Source: a bacterium
Lineage (GTDB): Bacteria; Actinomycetota; Acidimicrobiia; Acidimicrobiales; CATQHL01
Assembly: GCA_026713745.1 (NCBI GenBank)
Contig: JAPONU010000284.1
Coordinates: 1-25,748 of the forward strand
DNA: 25,748 nucleotides
Direction of reading: 5' to 3'
This document shows positions 6,490 to 15,000 of the stretch, piece by piece (positions within the stretch are counted from its first letter, which is position 1; each line of letters starts with the position of its first letter). Both the position numbers and the translations under genes were made by a program. The notes below the pieces were generated by a model. It saw nothing but the letters and a program-made list of their open reading frames with translations. It made no database searches and was not told the DNA's origin.

Positions 6490-7866
6490 TCAACCCGTGC
6501 GGCCGGGGTGCACGGCGACGTCTGCCGGCGGGGGGGCGCCTTGGCGCCGCCGCAGCGTCGCGTGGACGACCAGCGCGCCCAGCAGCGTCCCCAGGCCCAG
6601 CACCATCGTCGTCCACCGCGTGCCCAGTTGATCCGCCAGCCAACCCATGAGCGGGGCGCCCAGCGAGCGTCCCCCGATGAAGATGAAAGAGTACACGGCC
6701 ACCTGGCGACCCTGAAGGGCCCGGTCGGCACCCGTCTGCACGCTGGCGCCGGCCATCGAGAGGAACAGCCCGACGCACACACCGGTGGCAACGATCGTGA
6801 CCGCGGCGACGGCCAGCAGTGTCCCCCCGGCAACCGACATGAGCGCTGCCCCGCAGAGGAACAGAGCACCGAATATGCGGCGGTGGTCCGTGGTGCGGGT
6901 GGCCGACACTGCTGCCAGCAGAGAACCCACAAGCGCCCCCGATCGCAGGAACGTGTGCAACAGCGAGTACGTACCCGCGCCTCCGGCCAGGACTTCCGCG
7001 GCGATCACAGGCAGGAGCACGTTGAGATTCATGGCGAACACGCTGAGGACAAGCAGGAACATGAACGTGGGTCGCAAGCCGGGCGACCAGATGAGGGCCA
7101 AAGGTGCTCGCCGGGTTCCAGCGGTCCCGCCCCCTGCCGGCGACCCGGCGTCGTCACCTGCCTCGGATCCCGGCGTGGCCCCCGTCGTCGCGCGGTCCCG
7201 GGCGGCGTCGGCCCGAGAGACCCGCGGCGATCCCTCGCCCGTGTCGGTGACGAATCGCAAGGCTTGCACGACCCCGACTGCTGCCAGCGCCGAGGCGGAG
7301 CTGAAGACGAAGGCGGCAACCGGGTCCACGGTCGTCATGAGCAGACCGGCGCAGAGTGGGCCGATGATCCCGCCGGTGGAGATCGTGGCGGTATGCAGGC
7401 TGGCGGCACTGGGCAACTCGCTGCGGTCCACGACGTCGCGCACGATTGCCCGGCGGATCGGCTGATCGATGCCGTGTATGCAACCGAATCCCAGCACCAG
7501 CAGGTAGACCGTGCCGATCGAGGGGAGGTCGCCCAGCGTGACCAGCACGAAGGCCGCCGCCAGTACGCAGCGGGCACCCTGCGTCACCGTCAGCAGAAGT
7601 TTGCGGGAGAAGCGGTCGGCAAGCGTTCCGGCCACGCCGGCCAGTACCAGGGCGGGTGCAGTGCGGATGGCGGTGCTCGTCCCGAGCGACAGTGCCTGAC
7701 CGGTGATCTGGTAGACCAGCCACAATTCCGCCACCATCTGCGACGCCACCGACGTGCTGGAGAGCAGTTGCACGGCGGCGTAGCGCCGGAACCCCGGCGA
7801 GCGCAGTGCACGGATGTTGTAGCGCCCTTGGCCGAGGTTGAGGCCTCGGAACCATCCACGTGTCAT
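6490..7866 (-). CDS. Major facilitator superfamily transporter
   Basis: The product has 458 residues, about 12 hydrophobic segments and the MFS signature between helices 2 and 3, GVAGTLADRFSRKLLL. It starts ALRSPGFRRYAAVQLLSS, the pattern of the EntS/MFS_3 group of drug and siderophore exporters. The central loop (about residues 215-250) is long, hydrophilic and rich in Gly, Ala, Arg and Thr, as is usual between the two six-helix halves. ATG at 7866 has AAGGA seven bases upstream. It is transcribed divergently from the ubiD operon across a short region holding a GntR-type operator. It most likely exports or imports a pathway compound in the inner membrane; the direction cannot be told from the sequence. 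Confidence 0.88.
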   Translation of the reverse strand: MTRGWFRGLNLGQGRYNIRALRSPGFRRYAAVQLLSSTSVASQMVAELWLVYQITGQALSLGTSTAIRTAPALVLAGVAGTLADRFSRKLLLTVTQGARCVLAAAFVLVTLGDLPSIGTVYLLVLGFGCIHGIDQPIRRAIVRDVVDRSELPSAASLHTATISTGGIIGPLCAGLLMTTVDPVAAFVFSSASALAAVGVVQALRFVTDTGEGSPRVSRADAARDRATTGATPGSEAGDDAGSPAGGGTAGTRRAPLALIWSPGLRPTFMFLLVLSVFAMNLNVLLPVIAAEVLAGGAGTYSLLHTFLRSGALVGSLLAAVSATRTTDHRRIFGALFLCGAALMSVAGGTLLAVAAVTIVATGVCVGLFLSMAGASVQTGADRALQGRQVAVYSFIFIGGRSLGAPLMGWLADQLGTRWTTMVLGLGTLLGALVVHATLRRRQGAPPPADVAVHPGRTG

Positions 7867-7915
7867 CCGCGATCCTTCTCGATGGCACCGGATGGGTGAC
7901 TGGAGTAAGGTCAGT

Positions 7916-7926
7916 TTGTCCTACAA
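7916..7926. promoter_or_regulatory. FadR-subfamily GntR operator
   Basis: TTGTCCTACAA has the form TnGT-N3-ACnA, the consensus of FadR-type GntR regulators, with four perfectly symmetric bases on each side. It lies in the divergent region between the MFS gene (start 7866) and ubiD (start 7948 or 7981). A FadR-type regulator is encoded directly after ubiD, so the site is probably its own operator and may control both directions. Confidence 0.6.
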
Positions 7927-7947
7927 GCAGCTTACGCCGAGCCGGGG

Positions 7948-9462
7948 GTGGCACGTGAGGAGCAGGCGGGGTTGGGTGCGGTGACCGTCGACGACATCGG
8001 TGCCATCGACAGTTCCTTCCGCACGGCGCTGCGGAGACTCGACACTGCTGGGCGCCTCGTCAAGGTCACCCAGCCGCTGGCGTTGCAGGACGAGGTCGCC
8101 GGCGTGATGAAAGCGCTCGACGGCGGGCCGGCGCTGCTGTTCGAGAACGCGGGCGGGCACGAGATGACGGTGCTCGGCAACTTCCTGAGTGGCGACGAGA
8201 ACTGCCGGACCGCGCTGGGGCTGGACCGCGACGGGATGCGTTCGGTCATGCAGCGGGCGCTCGATGAGCCGATCGAACCGGTACACACTTCCGGCGGCCC
8301 GGCGCAGGAGATCGTCCTCGACGCCGCCGATATCGACCTGGGCCGGCAGCTGCCCGTGTTGCGCCACACCCCCGACGACAGTGGCCGCTTCATCACCGCC
8401 GGCGTGATCCTGGTGCGCGATCCCGCCACGGGCGTGCACAATGCCTCGTTCCATCGCCTGCAACTGCTGGGCGAGCGCCACACCGGCCTCAAGCTGGACT
8501 ACGGGCGCCACCTCCGCTTCGCTTGCGAACGGGCAGCCGAGCGCGGCGAGTCGCTGCCCATAGCGGTCTGTCTCGGTACCGACGTGGCGCTCACGTATGC
8601 CGGCGCCTACATGGGCTCCCAGATGCCTCCCGACGCCGACGAGCGCGCCGCCGCGGGCGGATTGCGCGGCGCCCCACTCGAACTCATCGACTGCGTGTCG
8701 GTTCCGCTGGCCGTGCCCGCGGAGACCGAGATCGTCCTGGAAGGCGTCATCCACCCCGACCGCATGGTGCACGAAGGCCCGTTCGCCGAGTTCGTGGGTT
8801 ACCTCTCGGACTCGGGGCCGTCGCCGGTCTTCGAGGTGACCGCCATGACGATGCGCCGCGACCCCGTCTATCACGCCATCAGCGGAGCCGGGCGGGAGAC
8901 GATCATCCTGCGCAAGCACGTGCTGGAAGCCGGTGCGTTGCGCGCGGTGCGCCGAGCGGTTCCCATCGTGACCGACGTGGAACTCACCGCCGGCGGGCTC
9001 TACCGTTTCCACCTCGTCGTGCAGGTGGCCAAGCGATCGAGCCGCGACGAGGGTTTCCAGCGCAACGCCATGCTCGCAGCGTTCGCCGCCCTCAAGGACC
9101 TCGACCAGGTCATCGTCGTGGACGACGACATCGACATCACCGACCCCCACGACGTGGAGTACGCGGTGGCCACCCGCGTGGAGGCGTCACGTGACATCAC
9201 GCTGCTTCCGGGCATGCGCGGTCACGAGTACGTGCGCGTCTCCGACGGGGGAGTGCGCACCAAGGTGTGCATAGACGCCACGGTGCCCCTGGCGGAGCGG
9301 GAGCGGTTCACCCGTGCCTCATTCAGCCGGGTCGACTTGGACCCCGCCGAAGCCGACACGACACCCGGCACCTCCCGTGTTCCCTGGCTGGCCGCCGGTG
9401 CGCCGGACGCCGCCGGCAACGGCGCTCCCGCCGTCGAGCGCTCCGGCACGTTGGCCACATGA
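7948..9462 (+). CDS. UbiD family prenylated-FMN-dependent decarboxylase
   Basis: UbiD enzymes reversibly decarboxylate aromatic, heteroaromatic or unsaturated acids using prenylated FMN. The product has 504 residues from GTG 7948, or 493 from GTG 7981. The second start has a G-rich ribosome-like site (AGGCGGGG, 7964-7971) and may be the true one. Family motifs are present in order: ITAGVILVRDPATG, then VHNASFHRLQLLG (the Asn and Arg of the prFMN/Mn site), LDYGRHLRFACERA (His), GTDVALTYAGAY, and HEGPFAEFVGYLSD with the catalytic acidic residues. It does not have the exact look of ubiquinone-pathway UbiD, so a catabolic role on an aromatic or heteroaromatic acid is likely (inference). The stop overlaps the regulator's ATG (ATGA at 9459-9462). 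The partner UbiX is encoded at 1913-2491. Confidence 0.9.
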   Translation: MAREEQAGLGAVTVDDIGAIDSSFRTALRRLDTAGRLVKVTQPLALQDEVAGVMKALDGGPALLFENAGGHEMTVLGNFLSGDENCRTALGLDRDGMRSVMQRALDEPIEPVHTSGGPAQEIVLDAADIDLGRQLPVLRHTPDDSGRFITAGVILVRDPATGVHNASFHRLQLLGERHTGLKLDYGRHLRFACERAAERGESLPIAVCLGTDVALTYAGAYMGSQMPPDADERAAAGGLRGAPLELIDCVSVPLAVPAETEIVLEGVIHPDRMVHEGPFAEFVGYLSDSGPSPVFEVTAMTMRRDPVYHAISGAGRETIILRKHVLEAGALRAVRRAVPIVTDVELTAGGLYRFHLVVQVAKRSSRDEGFQRNAMLAAFAALKDLDQVIVVDDDIDITDPHDVEYAVATRVEASRDITLLPGMRGHEYVRVSDGGVRTKVCIDATVPLAERERFTRASFSRVDLDPAEADTTPGTSRVPWLAAGAPDAAGNGAPAVERSGTLAT

Positions 9463-10250
9463 AGCTCTCCCGCGAGACCCTGGCGGATCGCCTGTTCGAT
9501 CAGCTCCGCCAGCAGATCCTCTCCGGACGCCTCGCACCGGGCCGGCGGTTGCCGTCCGAACGCGAGATCGGCGAGGCCTTCGGGGTGGGTCGCACGACCG
9601 TGCGCGAGGCCATCGGGGGCCTCGTCTCCGCCGGGTTCGTGGCGCGCGACGGCCGGGCACTGGTCGTGCGCGACCCCAACAGCGTCGGGCCGATGGCGCT
9701 GGGGTTCGCCACCGTTGCCTCCCGCGAGTCGGTCCAGCAGGTGTACGAGGTGCGCAAGCTCATCGAGGTTCACGCCATCCGGCTCGCCGCGCTGAACCGG
9801 ACCGCCGACGACCTGGCCAATCTGCACGAGAAGCTGGCGCGCATGGACACCGACGATCCGCAGGCCTACCACGCCGCGGATCCCGAGTTCCACGCGGCCA
9901 TCGCCAAGGCGTCGGGGAACGAGGTGCTGCACCAGTTGTTCCAGTCCGCTCGCGAAGTCTTCTTCAAGCTGCCGACCTTCTGGCGGGTCTTCGGCCCGCA
10001 CCGTCACAGCCCCCGGATCGGGTCAGGCCATCACGGGCACTCGGCGCTGCTGGAGGCCATCGAGGCCGGTGACTCCGACGCTGCGGCGGAGCGGATGCAT
10101 GCGCTGCTGGACAAGGTGGAGACCGATCTCGTGGCGGCAATCGTGGCTTCCCAAACCCACGGTGCCGAAGAGGTCGACGAGACGGGTGATGCCCTCCCCA
10201 TTCTGATCTCGACGAGCGTCGACGACGAGAGCAACCGAACGAAAGGCTGA
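9459..10250 (+). CDS. GntR family regulator, FadR subfamily (FCD domain)
   Basis: The 263-residue product has a GntR winged helix at residues 1-70, with LADRLFDQLRQQILSGRLAP and LPSEREIGEAFGVGRTTVRE. The FCD effector domain follows from about residue 85 to 235. It keeps the metal-ligand histidines in PEFHAAIAKASGN and GSGHHGHSALLEAIEAGD, so a metal with a carboxylate effector is probable, as in other FCD regulators. ATG at 9459 overlaps the ubiD stop, so the two are coupled. The TTGTCCTACAA site upstream of ubiD fits its binding consensus. The effector is likely the acid handled by UbiD or a product of it (inference). Confidence 0.92.
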   Translation: MKLSRETLADRLFDQLRQQILSGRLAPGRRLPSEREIGEAFGVGRTTVREAIGGLVSAGFVARDGRALVVRDPNSVGPMALGFATVASRESVQQVYEVRKLIEVHAIRLAALNRTADDLANLHEKLARMDTDDPQAYHAADPEFHAAIAKASGNEVLHQLFQSAREVFFKLPTFWRVFGPHRHSPRIGSGHHGHSALLEAIEAGDSDAAAERMHALLDKVETDLVAAIVASQTHGAEEVDETGDALPILISTSVDDESNRTKG

Positions 10251-10254
10251 GACA

Positions 10255-11502
10255 GTGCGTCAGGGATACCGGGTCATCGACTCCGACACTCACGTCACCC
10301 CGTCGATCGAGCATTTGATGCTCTATGCCGACAAGGAACTGCGAGAGCGCCGGGAGGAGTTGACGCCCCATGTGCGCGTCACCAAGCCCACCCCGGGCCG
10401 GGGTCATCCCACCGAGCCCTACGGCGTCGTGCGGGTCAACCCGTATCCGTACAACCGGGTGGCAGGACACAAGGACACCGACGACCCGGCGACCCGCGGC
10501 GCCGGTGCCCGTGGCGCTCTCGAGGGGCGGGTCCGGAACCTGGCCATCAAGCCCATCGCGGATGGGATCCAGCACGGCAACGCCACCGGGCGGCTCGAGA
10601 ACATGGACGTCGAGGGCGTCGACATCAACGTGCTGATCCCCGGGACCTGGGCGCCTGGTTCGACCGCACTGGACCTGTCCCTGGCCCTCGCCATGTACCG
10701 GGCGTACCACCGCTACATGGACGACTACTGCTCGGCCGACCCTCGCCGGCTGAAGGGCCTCCTGCTGGCGCCCTGTGCCGATCCGCAGGCGGCCGCCGCC
10801 ATGATCCGCGAGCACGCCGATCGGGAATGGCTGGCCGCGGTGTGGCCCGTGCTGCCCGAGGGGCTTCCCGCCGACGATCCCGGCAACGAGCCGGTCTGGC
10901 AGGCCATGGACGAGGCCGACCTGCCGATCATTCACCACAGCTTCTTCTACGAGGCTCCCTACTTCCCCGGTTACCGGGACATCTGGGGAAACGTGGCCGT
11001 CGCCCGCACCGCCGCCCACGTGTGGGGTGCGCAGCGGCTCATCAGCTACGTGATGATCAGCGGGATGTTGGACCGCTATCCCAACCTCCGGGTGGCGTGC
11101 GTGGAGACCGGCCATGGCTGGCTGCCCAACTGGATCATTCGACTCACCAGCCAGATCGACTACGTCAAGGGGGCGATCCCCAAGGACCTCAAGCACACCC
11201 CCATGGAGTACGTCCGGATGGGGCGGGTCTTCTGCGCCATCGAGCAACACGAGGGCCCCGAGATGACCAAGGCGGTCAACGACCTGCTCGGTGACGGCGT
11301 GCTGATGTACGCCTCGGACTTCCCGCATCCCGAGTGCACCTACCCCGAGAGCACCGACCGGGTGTTGGCGTGGGAGCCGGTTCTCGGCGCCGCGGCCATG
11401 GGCAAGCTGATGGGTGACAACGCCGCCAGGTACCTCCGACTGCTCTCGGATCCCTGGTCGGATCAGCAGGAACCGGCAATAGCAGGTGCCCGTGCAGACT
11501 GA
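10255..11502 (+). CDS. Metal-dependent amidohydrolase (amidohydrolase 2 / ACMSD-like family)
   Basis: The product has 415 residues from GTG 10255, four bases after the regulator stop, with AAAGG upstream. It is a TIM-barrel amidohydrolase. The N-terminal VIDSDTHVTPS supplies the first metal ligands, LPIIHHSFF in the middle carries the barrel histidines, VETGHGWLPNWIIRL follows, and YASDFPHPECTYPES holds the catalytic Asp near the C-terminus. Members of this group hydrolyse lactones or amides, or decarboxylate aromatic and muconate acids without oxygen (ACMSD, gamma-resorcylate decarboxylase). Position after ubiD and its regulator points to the same pathway. Which reaction it performs cannot be decided from the motif set alone. 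Confidence 0.88.
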   Translation: MRQGYRVIDSDTHVTPSIEHLMLYADKELRERREELTPHVRVTKPTPGRGHPTEPYGVVRVNPYPYNRVAGHKDTDDPATRGAGARGALEGRVRNLAIKPIADGIQHGNATGRLENMDVEGVDINVLIPGTWAPGSTALDLSLALAMYRAYHRYMDDYCSADPRRLKGLLLAPCADPQAAAAMIREHADREWLAAVWPVLPEGLPADDPGNEPVWQAMDEADLPIIHHSFFYEAPYFPGYRDIWGNVAVARTAAHVWGAQRLISYVMISGMLDRYPNLRVACVETGHGWLPNWIIRLTSQIDYVKGAIPKDLKHTPMEYVRMGRVFCAIEQHEGPEMTKAVNDLLGDGVLMYASDFPHPECTYPESTDRVLAWEPVLGAAAMGKLMGDNAARYLRLLSDPWSDQQEPAIAGARAD

Positions 11503-11914
11503 GCGCGCCCTGCGGCTAATCGCCGCCGGCCGTCGCCTGGCGGCCGAGCGGGACATGGTGGCCACCATCGCGGTGTCCGACGCCGCCGGGCATCCGGTGG
11601 CGCTGGCTCGTGGCCGCTCCTGGCACGGCCCCTACATGGCGATGGGCAAAGCCCGCCTCGCCGCCGCCTTCCGCAAGCCCACGGCCGAACTCATCGAACG
11701 CTGGAAGGAGCGGCCACTCTTCCCGCAGAGCCTCGTGAGCGTGCTGCCCGGGGAGATCACCCTGAACCCGGGCGGTTACCCGCTGTTCGAGGGGGAGGAG
11801 TTCGTCGGCGCCGTCGGCGTCGGCGGCGGCAATCCGACCGCTGACCACGAACTCTCCGCCGCCATCGCCGCGGCCTACGCCGACCTCGTCGCCACCGAGG
11901 AGGCAGAGACATGA
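11486..11914 (+). CDS. GlcG/HbpS family protein (heme-degrading domain fold)
   Basis: The 142-residue product matches the GlcG/HbpS (DUF336) fold: ALRLIAAGRRLAAERDMVAT, then VSDAAGHPVALARG, MAMGKARLAAAFRKPTAEL, and the glycine-rich end FVGAVGVGGGNPTADHELSA. The family includes heme-binding HbpS and several small proteins of catabolic operons with unclear enzymatic roles. The GTG at 11486 lies inside the amidohydrolase gene and overlaps it by 17 bases; a GTG two codons on (11492) is also possible. Without a signal peptide it is cytosolic. It closes the ubiD operon, with 64 bases before the ABC transporter lipoprotein gene, where CGGCCG repeats (11920-11925 and 11933-11938) could form a weak hairpin. 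Confidence 0.85.
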   Translation: MPVQTERALRLIAAGRRLAAERDMVATIAVSDAAGHPVALARGRSWHGPYMAMGKARLAAAFRKPTAELIERWKERPLFPQSLVSVLPGEITLNPGGYPLFEGEEFVGAVGVGGGNPTADHELSAAIAAAYADLVATEEAET

Positions 11915-11978
11915 CCGCGCGGCCGCCGAGGTCGGCCGCCGGAGTTGGACCGCATTCGTACCAAACGAGGAGGAAACC

Positions 11979-13958
11979 ATGACAGCTATCCGCAGACGAG
12001 CCGTGCCCCGGCTCTTGATAACCCTGCTGGCGTCCGTCGCGCTGCTGGCGGCGGCGTGTGCCGAAGGTGATACCGGCCCCGCCGAGGACACCCAGGCGCG
12101 GTCCGATGCGGCCGCCGCCAGCGCCGCGGCGAGTGCCGCCGGCGCTGAGGCGAGTGCCGCCGGCGCCGCGGCGAGTGCCGCCGAAGCAACCGCGGGCGAG
12201 TCGCGGGCTGCCGCCGACGCGGCGGCTGCGGCCGCGGCGGAGGCTCAGGCCACAGCGGATGCCGCTGCGGCTGCTGCCGACGTGGCCCGGGCCGCTGCCG
12301 AGGGGAACGCGGCCGACGTCGCCGCCGCCGAGGCTGCCCTGGCTGCCGCCGAGACCGCCTTGGCGGATGCGCAGAGCGCCTCACAGGAAGCACAGGCCGC
12401 CCTGGGTGCCGCGCAGACCGAGGCCGAAGCCGCGCGGGCCGACGCCGAAGCCGCGGCGGCCGAGGCTGCTGCCGCTCAGTCCGCTCTGGAGGAGGCGTTG
12501 GCCGTGCCACCGCCGCCCGAGCCCGAGCCGGAGGCGACCGTGCCCATGCCGAGCGACGAGATCGTCATCGCTGTGACCACCGAGCCGTCCACCCTGGACG
12601 CGCAGGTCGTCAACGACCGCTCCTCGCGCGTCGTGACCGGGAACATCAACGAGGCGCTGCTGTTCCGTGGCAGCGACGCCCAGCTCGGCCCAGGTCTGGC
12701 TATCGACTGGCGGAACGTGGACGAGACCACCTGGGAGTTCACGCTCCGTCCGGGAGTGACCTTCCACGACGGCTCGCCGTTCAACGGTGAGGCCGCCGCC
12801 TACAGCGTCAACCGCATGGTGGCGGAGGACTTCGAGACCCAGCGCGGCTCCTACATCCGGGGCATCGTCGGGGCCGAGGTCGTGGACGACAGCACGATTC
12901 GCGTCCTCACTGACGGAGCCAACTCCATCCTCCCGCTGCAGATGGCGCAGGTGCCGATGGTGCCGCTCGGCGCGGGCGATGAGCAGAACGAGGTCCCGAT
13001 CGGGACTGGCCCGTACCGCTTCGCAGAATGGAACCGCGGCGAGTCCATCATTGGAGAGATCAACCCGGACTACTGGGGTGACGGTGGCACGATCCCGCGC
13101 TTCACCGTGCGAGTCATCCCCGACGCCCAGACGGCGCTGGCCGCCCTGCAGAACGGCGAGGTCCACCTCGTGCTGGACATCCTCCCCGAGCAAGTGGACC
13201 TGGTCCCGCAGTTCAAGAGCGTCGCGGCCACCGAGTTCAGCTACATCGCCTTCAACACCTACATACCGGAGATGTCCTCGCCTGAGGTTCGTATCGCCAT
13301 GAACCTGGCGATCGACAAGGAACTGCTGGCCGAGACCATCTACGAGGGATTCGGCAAGCCGAACCAGGCACAGCACATGGCGCCGGGCTCGACAGGCTTC
13401 AACCCCGACGTCGGGCCGTACCCGTACGACCCCGACCGGGCGCGTGAGCTGCTGGCGGAGGCCGGCTATCCCGACGGATTCGAGGTCACGTTGAACATTC
13501 CGATCGGCCGCTACCTGCGGGCGGAGGAGTCGGGTCGACTCATCGCCCAGCAACTCCGCGACATCGGTCTCGATGTGGCGCTCCGGCTGTGGGAGTGGAA
13601 CGAGTACCGCAGCGCGGGCCGTGTCCCCGGAACCGAGCCAGATGCGCTGGACCTCAAGTACGGCTGGAACTCCAACGAGTGGTTCGACGCCGCCCGTGTC
13701 GCCAGCCACGTGACCTGCGGTGGCCGCTCAAGCAAGATCTGCGACGAGTTCGTCACCGAGCAGTACGAGATCGGTGCGACGGTTGTGGACCAGGGCGCCC
13801 GCAACGCCGCCTACCAGGCGGCCTGGGCCCGGCTGCACGAGAACCCGCACGCCATCTACCTGCTGCAGCAGGACCTCATCTACGGCATGTCGGAGTTCCT
13901 CAACTGGGAGCCGCGTCTCGACGACGAGTACTACGTCCGCGAGATGAGCTTCGGGTAG
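11979..13958 (+). CDS. ABC transporter substrate-binding lipoprotein (dipeptide/oligopeptide type) with alanine-rich stalk
   Basis: ATG at 11979 follows GAGGAGG (11967-11973). The 659-residue product begins with a signal peptide RRRAVPRLLITLLASVALL and a lipobox ending at Cys27, so it is a membrane-anchored lipoprotein. Residues about 40-175 are almost only Ala, Glu, Asp, Gln and Ser in a heptad-like pattern, predicted as a long helix or coiled coil. A proline hinge (VPPPPEPEPEATVP, about 176-190) follows. Residues 192-659 are a complete family 5 solute-binding domain: IVIAVTTEPSTLDAQVVND, FTLRPGVTFHDGSPFNGEAA, then VPIGTGPYRFAEWNRGESI. Ordinary relatives go from the lipid anchor into this domain after a short linker, so the stalk is unusual. 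It feeds the permeases and ATPases encoded next. The ligand is unknown; peptides, sugars and opines are all known for the family. Confidence 0.93.
   Translation: MTAIRRRAVPRLLITLLASVALLAAACAEGDTGPAEDTQARSDAAAASAAASAAGAEASAAGAAASAAEATAGESRAAADAAAAAAAEAQATADAAAAAADVARAAAEGNAADVAAAEAALAAAETALADAQSASQEAQAALGAAQTEAEAARADAEAAAAEAAAAQSALEEALAVPPPPEPEPEATVPMPSDEIVIAVTTEPSTLDAQVVNDRSSRVVTGNINEALLFRGSDAQLGPGLAIDWRNVDETTWEFTLRPGVTFHDGSPFNGEAAAYSVNRMVAEDFETQRGSYIRGIVGAEVVDDSTIRVLTDGANSILPLQMAQVPMVPLGAGDEQNEVPIGTGPYRFAEWNRGESIIGEINPDYWGDGGTIPRFTVRVIPDAQTALAALQNGEVHLVLDILPEQVDLVPQFKSVAATEFSYIAFNTYIPEMSSPEVRIAMNLAIDKELLAETIYEGFGKPNQAQHMAPGSTGFNPDVGPYPYDPDRARELLAEAGYPDGFEVTLNIPIGRYLRAEESGRLIAQQLRDIGLDVALRLWEWNEYRSAGRVPGTEPDALDLKYGWNSNEWFDAARVASHVTCGGRSSKICDEFVTEQYEIGATVVDQGARNAAYQAAWARLHENPHAIYLLQQDLIYGMSEFLNWEPRLDDEYYVREMSFG
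12128..12190 (+). repeat. 21-bp tandem repeat (three units) encoding a heptad
   Basis: GGCGAGTGCCGCC recurs at 12128, 12149 and 12170, an exact 21-base period. Each unit encodes seven residues of the form ASAAGAE, so the DNA period equals one protein heptad. The repeat opens the alanine-rich stalk of the lipoprotein and suggests the stalk grew by duplication of heptad units. Confidence 0.75.
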
Positions 13959-13999
13959 GCACCTAGCGATTGCAGGACGGGGTGCCGCCTGACGGTGCC
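13958..13999 (+). other. Possible intercistronic hairpin between lipoprotein and permease genes
   Basis: GGCACC at 13958-13963 can pair with GGTGCC at 13981-13986 or with a second GGTGCC at 13994-13999, in the 55-base gap after the binding-protein stop. Hairpins here are common in importer operons, where they stabilise the abundant binding-protein message and reduce read-through to the permease. There is no T-run, and the stem is short. Confidence 0.3.
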
Positions 14000-14013
14000 C
14001 ACGTGAGCCGGCG

Positions 14014-15000
14014 GTGACAGCCGTCGAGAAGACCTCACCCCTGCCGGTCCGGCCCCGCCGGGGCCGGACCGGCGGAGGGTTGGGGCCGCTGCTGCTGCGA
14101 CGTCTCCGCGACGGCGTCATCACGCTGGTGCTCGTCGTGGCGATCATCTTCATCCTGGCGCACGTCGTCGGGGATCCGGCCCTCGTCTACGCCCCGATCG
14201 ACGCCACCGACGAGGAAATCGAGCGGATCGCCCGCAACTTCGGCCTGGATCGTCCATTCCACGAGCGATTCGGCAGCTATTTCGCCGATGTCTTCACCGG
14301 CGACTTCGGCGAGTCCATGTGGCAGCAGCGGCCGGCGCTCCAGGCGGTGGGCGAAGCACTGCCCGACACGGTTCAGCTGACCCTCGTGGGCATCGTCGGC
14401 GCGGCCGTCTTCGGGATCATCGGGGGGATCCTGGCTGGTTCGCGGCCCGGCTCGCTGTTCGATCGGGGCAGCAACTTCCTTTCGGTGACCGCGCTGTCGG
14501 TGCCCAACTTCTGGCTCGGCCTGCTGTTGATCGTCGTGTTCGCCGTGCAGTTCGGGATCTTCCCCACCTCCGGACGGATCGGGCCCAGCAGCATTGTGCT
14601 GCCCGCCCTGACCATCGCCATAGTGCACGGCGGGCGCATCTTCCAACTCGTCCGCTCGGCGACCGTGGAGGAGATGTCCAAGCCCTACGTGCGGGTGGCG
14701 CGCAGCAAGGGCTTCCCGCACCGCCGGGTGCTGTGGGGTCACGTGCTGCGCAACACGGGCCTTACGACCGCCACCATCGCCGGATGGGAGTACGTACGGC
14801 TCTGGGGCGGCGCGGTCTTCGCCATCGAGTACGTCTTCGCCTGGCCCGGCATCGGCACGCTGACGATCAATGCCGCACATCGCCAGGACTTCTTCGTGCT
14901 GCAGGCCGCCGTCATCATCGCGGGCGCCTTCGTCATCGTCGCCAACCTCATCGTCGATCTGCTCTACCGGGTGATCGACAACCGCATCAAGGCCAGCTGA
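14014..15000 (+). CDS. ABC transporter permease, DppB/OppB type
   Basis: The product has 328 residues and about six membrane segments, beginning RDGVITLVLVVAIIFILAHV after a basic N-terminus of some 30 residues. It holds the family marks AHVVGDPALVYAP, FGLDRPFHERFGSYFADVF and GDFGESMW, and the coupling-loop (EAA) region YVRVARSKGFPHRRVLWGHV. The end, RVIDNRIKAS, is the standard DppB C-terminus. The GTG at 14014 is chosen because the basic tail then has a usual length; the ribosome site is weak, consistent with translation after the abundant lipoprotein message. It forms the inner-membrane channel with the next gene, overlapping it by one base (TGATG at 14998-15002). Confidence 0.92.
   Translation: MTAVEKTSPLPVRPRRGRTGGGLGPLLLRRLRDGVITLVLVVAIIFILAHVVGDPALVYAPIDATDEEIERIARNFGLDRPFHERFGSYFADVFTGDFGESMWQQRPALQAVGEALPDTVQLTLVGIVGAAVFGIIGGILAGSRPGSLFDRGSNFLSVTALSVPNFWLGLLLIVVFAVQFGIFPTSGRIGPSSIVLPALTIAIVHGGRIFQLVRSATVEEMSKPYVRVARSKGFPHRRVLWGHVLRNTGLTTATIAGWEYVRLWGGAVFAIEYVFAWPGIGTLTINAAHRQDFFVLQAAVIIAGAFVIVANLIVDLLYRVIDNRIKAS

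Noticed and set aside
6304..7899. 531-codon plus-strand frame opposite the MFS gene
   Set aside because: It is a shadow of the transporter gene: rich in Arg, Gly and His, with no hydrophobic pattern and no known motif.
7921..9150. 409-codon minus-strand frame opposite ubiD
   Set aside because: It is antisense to a complete UbiD family gene and shows only the mirrored composition of GC-rich codons.
9964..11568. 534-codon minus-strand frame opposite the amidohydrolase
   Set aside because: It lies fully antisense to a recognised enzyme gene with metal-site motifs; no independent protein resemblance.
12128..12480. CRISPR or minisatellite in the alanine-rich region
   Set aside because: The short period equals a protein heptad inside an intact frame with a signal peptide upstream and a binding domain downstream. 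There are no spacers.
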